From Trichopria drosophilae (taxonomy: Eukaryota; Arthropoda; Insecta; Hymenoptera; Diapriidae): a DNA stretch of 64,000 nt. The stretch is taken from positions 32,475,501 to 32,539,500 of the forward strand of contig CM059586.1 of NCBI GenBank assembly GCA_030407085.1. The letters are read 5' to 3'. Under the pieces are notes generated by a model that was given only the letters and a program-made list of their open reading frames with translations, made no database searches and was not told where the DNA came from. A program made the translations under genes and the position numbers. Of this stretch, positions 56,401 through 64,000 are shown piece by piece. Each line of letters opens with the position of its first letter. Position 1 is the stretch's first letter.

Positions 56401-59400
56401 ATGTTTCAATTTCTCGGGAATTTTTAACGTTCGATAATTCAACGTTCATTAAACTCTGACTTTGATGGCACGTCCATCTGGACTTTGTATTGTTGGAGAT
56501 AAACGTAATTATATCTGCAAACAGTACGAATTCTTACAGTGAAATGGTCGCTTTTACTTTTTAACGAATACTTGTTTTTCATGTGTTACTGTTATACAAA
56601 GAGAAATTACTTCTAATCAAAATGTTTGAACATCTGGGACAAAGGATGAGTATCGAAAAATTCGGAATATGAATTTATGGTTTCGCGAATTTAAGTCATG
56701 TAAATAGTGATTTTAACTGCCGAATATTTGCAGTGTTGAAAAACTATTGTTTCTTTTCGATGATTAGTATAACGTTTACCATATGGTTCTTGTTTCTATG
56801 TAGTTAGAAATATTGCAGCGAATCTAATAATAAATTGGAAATGGTTGAACTTTGATCAAAATTGGCTGTAACGTAATCGATAAATTTCCTCGTTAAGATA
56901 ATTCGGAAAAGCTAATCAACGAAAGTTGAAAAGTAAACGTTCTCTCACGTGACAGTTTTTAGAATCAGACTGAAAGACACGTTCGCATAGCCGTAATAAC
57001 TAAATTGGTGATGTTGGAGTACGCTGGTATACTGAACAGGTTGTTGGCAGATAGTTTGTTCACTTGATTCAACCAAATAGTTGACTTTTCATACGTATTA
57101 AAGCTTAATTTAGAAAGGCAGGATACGGCTGCGTAAGACATATACGTGACACAGTAAAAGAACTTTTATAAAATAAGATACACAAATCACTCAATAAAGC
57201 GGAGAATAATAGATGCTTTGTGCATTGATACAGTAATTGAATTGACGTTTTCAATCTGTAACTAAAATTATTTGATGACTGGGAAACAGCTTCTTTTTAT
57301 TCTTCTTTCGAATATACAAATAGAACAAAGGTCGAGACTAAAATGTTTTAGGGAATACTATGGGGGCTTGTTTACGAAATTTATTGAACTTTGACTTTTT
57401 TGTGAAATGATGCTGACAAGAATGTTTGTATTGTTATTTCAATCATTAGCTATATTCATCATTTTTGACGTTCTGTAAGTTTAGAAATTTTCATTTTTGT
57501 ATGTTCGATTGTAATTGTATTTGAACAATTAACAAAGAATAATATATTGTTTATTTAGTTTCGTGCATTTATAAAAACGAAATACATTATACGAAACGAG
57601 ATAAACTAATTTTTTGCTGAGTGCATAGAATCTTTCGAGTTTGTGTCTAAATTTTGTTTTTAAAAATCCGGGATTACTAATGGAACCCCCACATCGAAAA
57701 CGCTAAAAAAATAAAATATTAGTTGCTAATTTCATCTGGGTTAATCACACGGCATTGTTTTTTATATAGTAAAGAACTGAACGACAATAATGTCGCAATA
57801 CTAATAATAATAATAATATTCTGTAAATTCTTGCAGTGAACTGAATTTGACTTTTTTCTCACTCCAGTCAAAGTGAGCTTTTACTTGTTAAGAGTGAGAG
57901 TGCACCTGTTAAAAGTGAGAGTGGATACTTGTTCGCTAGATTAGTTCAAATTTTACTCAATGAAAAGAAAATTCTTATTTCAATATGAACAAAATTTATG
58001 ACCACAAATTGAATCTTTACCTGAATCGTCAAAAATTGGATCAGAGTTTTCTAGTTGACTCTCGAATGATCTATAGGTGAAAAAACTAACTGCAACTGAG
58101 AACAAAGCGATATAAAAATGTCTGCTTGGTTATTAAAATCATTATCCTATTAACTATAGTAATGTAGTACAAATACCAAGTATGTAAATATGACAATATA
58201 TGGTTAGATTAAATTTTAGTTCAAATTTGATAGATAAGATAAAAAATCTAATAAGAAAAGAATTCAGTTCAGACGATATTTCACCAGAAAAAGGTCATAC
58301 ATTTCTCATAAAAAACGGACAGTCATCTAATCTTGGTCAAATGGAAATATAACATAATTTAACCATTATTCTAACAATGTTAGAAACTTTCTTAATTCCG
58401 TATATTTGGCAATTATGTTAACGGTTCTTCAATAATTATTGATGAAAAAGACAATTTTTTTTATCATAAAAATGATGTTTCTAATTGCATTTCTTTAACT
58501 TAATTCCGATATTTCATCAATTGTGACTAAAAAAAGGAAATCCATCAAACTATAAGTTTACTTTCATTTTAAAAATACGAAATTATAAAAAAAGCTCTTT
58601 AATGAATAAATTCAATGATTTATTAAAGAAATTTATAATAAATATTAGGTTAAAAAAAGGAGCTTCATAACGAAACCTGTCAAAAAAAGGTTTTTTGGTG
58701 GGTGTCTGGGTTATTTTAAGATTTTATCAATTGAATACCGTTTACAAGGCAAAAATGTAAATTGTTAAATTATAATTCATAATTATTATGAATAGTAAAA
58801 GGCAAAAAGAAATAGTTGGTTTTACTATATGAATAGTAGAATCGGTCATAATTACGTTTTGAATCGGTTTTGATATTTAAATAGTATACTTGGTTACTAA
58901 ATTCCTAATTTGTTGAAGTAACTAGTTAAATCGTAAAATTATGTAAAAACAATGACTGTTTTTATCCTATTATGGAGTGATAGTAATTTGAACTATTTCA
59001 TTTTTCCGTGTTAAATTATGAAATAAATAAAGGCTTGGATGAAGAAAATATAAACATGTTAATTAAAAAACCAATTATTATAAAACTTACACCTCTATAA
59101 AAAGAAGTAATAAGTTTTCCTGATTTACAACACCTATTGAATTTGCTACTAACTGAAATTTATAGACAAAAAATAAAATAAGCTATTAAATGAATCGTTA
59201 CATGATTTAATGCGATTCCTATATATTAAAGTATATTTAAAATGAATTAAATGTTAATTTTATGTATTTATAAATTTAATTAAATTTATAAATATATAAA
59301 TAATATGATTTTGTTTTTAGTTTATAATTTATATAAAATGTTGCGGAGAAATATTTCCTACGTTTTCAAAATATAAAACCTCATTGTTCGACTTAGAAAA

Positions 59401-62400
59401 CTATATAAAATTAAGAATTTTCCATAGCGTTTGGACAGCAAGTTCATATTTTTTAATGCTACATACTTGTAGAATTTTAAAAAATATAAGCAGAGAACAA
59501 AAATTAGTGGATTTTAACTTCTGTCAAATTTACCAAAAAAGTTAAGTAACTTTGATTAAATTAAATTTACGTATTATTATCAGTTTTATTTAGTTCAAAT
59601 GTATTATGTATTTCAGTTAAGTACTTAGCTCAAATTATGCAATAAAACTTACCAGTTTTCGAAATTTCAATAATTTTTATAGTTTTTAATGACTAAGGTA
59701 AAATACTATTTTCAATGAAATTTTATAGCATTTCAACGGCTTTATTTGGAAATTTTTGTTTAAGTTCTTTTTGAAAGGTATTGTTTAAAGTTTAAAATAC
59801 TATATATTGAGACATTTTAATAAATTTTGGTGAAAGCAAGGTTCAGCAAGTTCCACTTAAAGAATTCCGGTAAATTTTACTTACAATTTTTTCCGTGGGG
59901 ATATTATACTAGTTAAACCAGAGATTTATAATAGTTAATGTTTCATTTCTAGTCTTGGAAATTGGTTTAAATGCAGGCTAATAGTGAAGTAAAATAAACT
60001 GGTGAAATATAAAAAGTTTAATTGCATTGCTTATAAAAATTTACATTTTTAATCAAATTAAAATAAAATTATTTTTTTATATTGGAGTCCAGTTAAATTT
60101 GTTTAAGGTAAAATGTCGAGTTGATATGATAATGCGATAGTTACAAAAAGTTAATATAATACTAAAGAAAGTTATATAAAATATTTTCAATAACTTAGTA
60201 TTCTTCAATAATGTCTTGTAATTTTAACTCATTCAATAATTTCTGGAAGTGAAAAATAAATCACTCTAGTAAATTGTTACTGTTAACAAATGAATGCTCA
60301 CTCTTACCCAAAAATTGAAAACTTACTTTGCATCGAGTGAACTAAGTCTTGTGCGGTTTAGTCAACTTTCACTCAATTTTTACACAAAGAGTGAATTGTC
60401 ACGACCAAAAATTCAGATCATTAATTTAATGTATTAATTCAATTTATTAAAAAACGATAAAAAAAAATAACTGTATTTTATTGCGGTATAAACATAAATA
60501 AATAACAAACAAACAATGTTATTGTAATAAATAGGATTTTTTATGGGTCAAGATCAATAATTTTGCATCGAAAAAACATTAAAATTACTTATTAAAGGTT
60601 AAATATGGTATTTCAAGTTTATATTATTTATTAACATTACAAACCTTTAACAAATCTTATTTCGTGTAAGTACACCCTTTACTTTACCATTTATTAAGAG
60701 GCTCCTTTTTTGAGTGCAATAAGTCATAAAAATTGTTATTAAATACAAAAATTTGACTCTTAGTTACATCCGCTTATATCATAACTTTATTGCCTTGAAG
60801 TTAGTACAAAGTTTGCGATTTGATCGTGCACGCATAAACATTTTAGCATTATGCGACGTCAAGTTTATATAAATAAATATGAAAACATATTTATGAATAA
60901 CAAAAATGTAAATAAGATCATTAACGAGTACTGAACTGGAAATAGGGGTACATGTCGAAATATTTCTTAATACCTGTAAAATTGTTTATCGAACTTTCAG
61001 TAAACTATATATATGCATATAATGTTTATAAAATTAGAAAATTAATAGAAATTAAAAGAGTGATATACTATTAAAAATTATGCAATATTATTAAACTCTT
61101 ACAAATACTAAAGTATGTAAAACAATGAAGAAATGGAATGTTGAAAACCCCATAATAACAGCAATTAATTATTCGTTGCATTTTGCAACCCAATTCGATT
61201 AAAAGCAAAACAAGAAGCACGGAAGTAGACGATGTTTACTGCTACCCTTTATGAAAATGAAGGTGAACTTTTGAGAAATGTGGATGAAGGTCAGGTTATG
61301 TAAAGAAGTATCCACGATGGCCTTTAAAAAAATCCGGTTTTCTATGTAACGCAGGCCTAATCGGCCTTTAATTTTCTTCACTAAAATTACGATTTGGGTC
61401 TAATTTACATACGGGACAAGCCGTCTGGCATTACCGGGTCATAAATTTCAATTCTAAAAAAAGTGTTTTGGCGCCGTAATAAAATTTCGTCTCGTCAAGA
61501 ATTTTGTTACGATTTTTGTAATCGATAGCTTTTGAACGATTAAGTAACCAATTCGTTTACGGGATTTTGTTTGACGCTTTAAGGTATTACGTAATGTTAC
61601 AGTTTTAAGTGAAATTGTAATATCGGTGTTATGGTATGTAGAAAATGACCGTAAAAGCTTATTCCATTGTGCAAGAGGTTAGAACTGATCGCCTTTTAAT
61701 TAGGCGATTTCCAGTAGTTCCGGTCGGTTCTCCATCTCCATTTGATTAGCAAATTTTCTTATTTTTGTAAGAAACATAATAAGATACGCAAACAATGAAT
61801 GTGTGCGTAAGTTTAAACGGAGACTACGTATTTCAATTGGGTTACTGTTTGCATTGTTCTCGGATGGCGACTGTTTGCTCGTGTCGTAAATGAATCTAGA
61901 TAATTAATCAGACACAAAAAAAAAGGATGTGTTTAATCACAAATAATAAATTAGATTGTGAACATTTTAATTAGTAGAATTAAATCCAAACTGCTTTACG
62001 AAATTAAGATTAATGATAACAATGTAGACGCGTGAAGAAATGACAAATAATTATTATACAATTACCAATTTTTTGGTAGTAAATATTTTAGTAATTGAAA
62101 TGAAATAAATTATATCGTTTCGTATTTAGAAGGATTTAACCAATTTGCATATTGAAATACCATAAATAACATTGCTCACTTAAATGTCTATTTTCTATAA
62201 AAAGGCAACAATGATAATACGTTATTCAATAAAGAGAACGGAAAATTTGTTTACGATTTTCGATATAGTTCTCCAATCGTAAATATATTCACGTGGCTAC
62301 GTACAACACGCTTATGTAAGGTTGCGTAATTACGTTTTTTAAGTGACCCAAAATAATATCCGAACGGAAACGAATATTGTATTTCACGTTTTCGAAACAG

Positions 62401-64000
62401 CAAACGCATTTCCGGAAAACCGCTTTTACTTTCAAGCTTACATAGTTTTATTTCGAAAATAATTCCCAAAACTTTGACATTAATTAACTTTATAGTTATT
62501 GCGGAATATTAATAAAATTTAATAGATTTAACTTACGATTGTGTCGTGAATTTTAAATTGTCTCGATTTACACATAACTTCTCTAAATAATTTTGTAATG
62601 TCAAATGTTTCTATTAAATCATTTATTAGTCTGGGTATAACTCAGATATTTACATACTAATTCAGAAAGGAATGCGAGCTGACAAAATAAATTGTATAAA
62701 ATATGTTATTTGCTGCATTTCGTTAGAATTTGTTTGAATATTAAATTTTAATATTTCTTTAAATGAACGTCTAACAATTTTATTTTATTTTCTAATTATT
62801 TTACATTGTTTACCACTCTCGAATTCCGTGACACTGAGAATTAAGAACGCATCTCTGAAGGTCCGCGTTCAATTGTTTACTTATCAGATGATGATGAAAT
62901 TAGGAAATTGTAAACCTGATAACGTCCGGTTGTTGCGTAGTATAATTAATAATAGCCTGTCATTCTATTTCGCGAAATAAGATCGTTATATGTAACCTTG
63001 ACTATACTGAATAATTGAATTACATTCTAATATCAAGTTCATAAACGTGTCTCGAAAAATAAGAAAGGATGCTAATTAGTTGACTACGCCCTTCCATCAA
63101 ATTATAAAAATATTATGATACACATTGATTGCTATCAGATTCTACGGTGGTTGAAAGGTGCTTAGTCATTCCCTTTTATGAAAACGATGTCTAGATCAAT
63201 CATTGGGCACCGACATGATCCATATAATTAAAATATTGTTATTTCGATTAAACCGCGTCATTAAACACCTGACGAAGGCAATAATAAGATTATTATGTAA
63301 AGTGTTAAAATTACACTTCAAACTTTTTAAATTGATCTACGAGAAACACATTTGTCCTGTTTTTTACCTGTTTGCTCCGATTATATCACGGATGTGTTAG
63401 CTCTTTCCGATTCCTTCGTCGGAAATATGGTTCTTCAAAAGGAACTTTTTTTTTAAACTAAGAAAATAATATTGGACTTTGATGGTACATACGTCAGAGA
63501 TTCTAGCAATTTCGAAATTTCTAGGCCGATTATACCGTCGTAAGAAAAATAGAACTTGCGAAAAAGTCATAATTTCACGTAAATTCGTGAGACAACTTTC
63601 ACTCTCTAAATTTGAATTCGAAAGATCTTGGTCTAATCAAAATTAGCGTCTAAAAATACTTATCAATTTCTTCCTTGAGTTCAAATTTTATAATAACAAA
63701 TCGATTTAAATTCATTTTTAATGTCGACATTATTGTAAATAATTACAGAAATTTAGTTGAATTCAGTACATTTTTAATATTTCTATTAACACGAAAAGAA
63801 AATTATTTTAGATAGTGGAGAAATAATGTTAGTACTATCGGACAATTTCTGAAATTATATTCGACAATTTTATTAAACAAAGATTAAAAAAATAGAGTTT
63901 AGGAATATTTTTTCAAAAACTGCAATCTATTTTTTCATATTGTTGATTACGAATTATTTTTTTTATTTATTAATCTTATCAAATCTATTAGAGATGACAT
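56401..64000. other. AT-rich DNA, possibly first intron of the gene starting at 55290
   Basis: No supported exon, RNA gene or well-bounded element is seen. Motif clusters of AGTGAGAGTG type lie at 57,855-57,920 and TCACTC/AGAGTGA type at 60,250-60,405. A 7-bp hairpin (TTTCCGA/TCGGAAA) lies near 63,405-63,427. Open stretches at 61199-61381, 62251-62469 and 63203-63400 have no motif. Confidence 0.45.

Overview
The window is nuclear DNA of an arthropod, most probably an insect. It is strongly AT-rich, it carries one spliced conserved gene with 52-61 bp introns beside two long TE-filled introns, and it is dense in non-LTR retrotransposon fragments, Tc1/pogo-type elements and MITEs. The order cannot be fixed from the sequence alone; the element mix would suit a hymenopteran.

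Region 1 (1-12,970). A broken fragment of an R2-like non-LTR retrotransposon occupies 1-614. It is followed by the only confidently recognised protein gene, the ELMO/Ced-12 orthologue on the + strand. I assembled seven coding exons (1186-1299, 5875-6171, 6229-6657, 6716-7132, 7185-7622, 7684-7990, 12470-12630). They give 720 residues in one continuous frame with GT-AG introns, from the N-terminal Ras-binding-like segment through armadillo-like repeats, the ELMO domain and a PH domain to a proline-rich tail. The protein is the partner of DOCK-type Rac exchange factors in engulfment and cell migration. Its first and last introns (4.6 and 4.5 kb) are filled with LINE fragments and foldback elements, including a palindromic Tc1-like element with arms of about 450 bp.

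Region 2 (13,000-34,000). No confidently identified gene. It holds MITEs in TA repeats, a 'GGGGCAAAGTGGG' TIR element, a LINE 3' end, a pogo-like MITE, a 1-kb palindromic block of 24-bp units built on CCATATGG, two abutting TIR elements with TA and AGT target duplications, and a 1.85-kb TIR element carrying an 88-codon ORF. Three short splice-acceptor-plus-stop segments (22.2-23.4 kb) may be terminal exons of an unidentified gene.

Region 3 (34,000-43,930). An imperfect giant inverted repeat spans about 8.1 kb (34,190-42,330). It has a third partial copy near its centre, a TTAA-flanked 670-bp palindromic insertion in one arm and a LINE fragment in the loop, and a pogo-like MITE lies outside it.

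Region 4 (43,930-64,000). Mostly featureless AT-rich DNA with a second copy of the CACTGAAAA-type MITE (49.5-50.2 kb). The exception is a GC- and CpG-richer island at about 52.9-56.4 kb. It contains a plausible signal-peptide first exon (ATG at 55,290, donor at 55,342), so the last 8.7 kb may be the first intron of a secreted or membrane protein gene that continues beyond the window.
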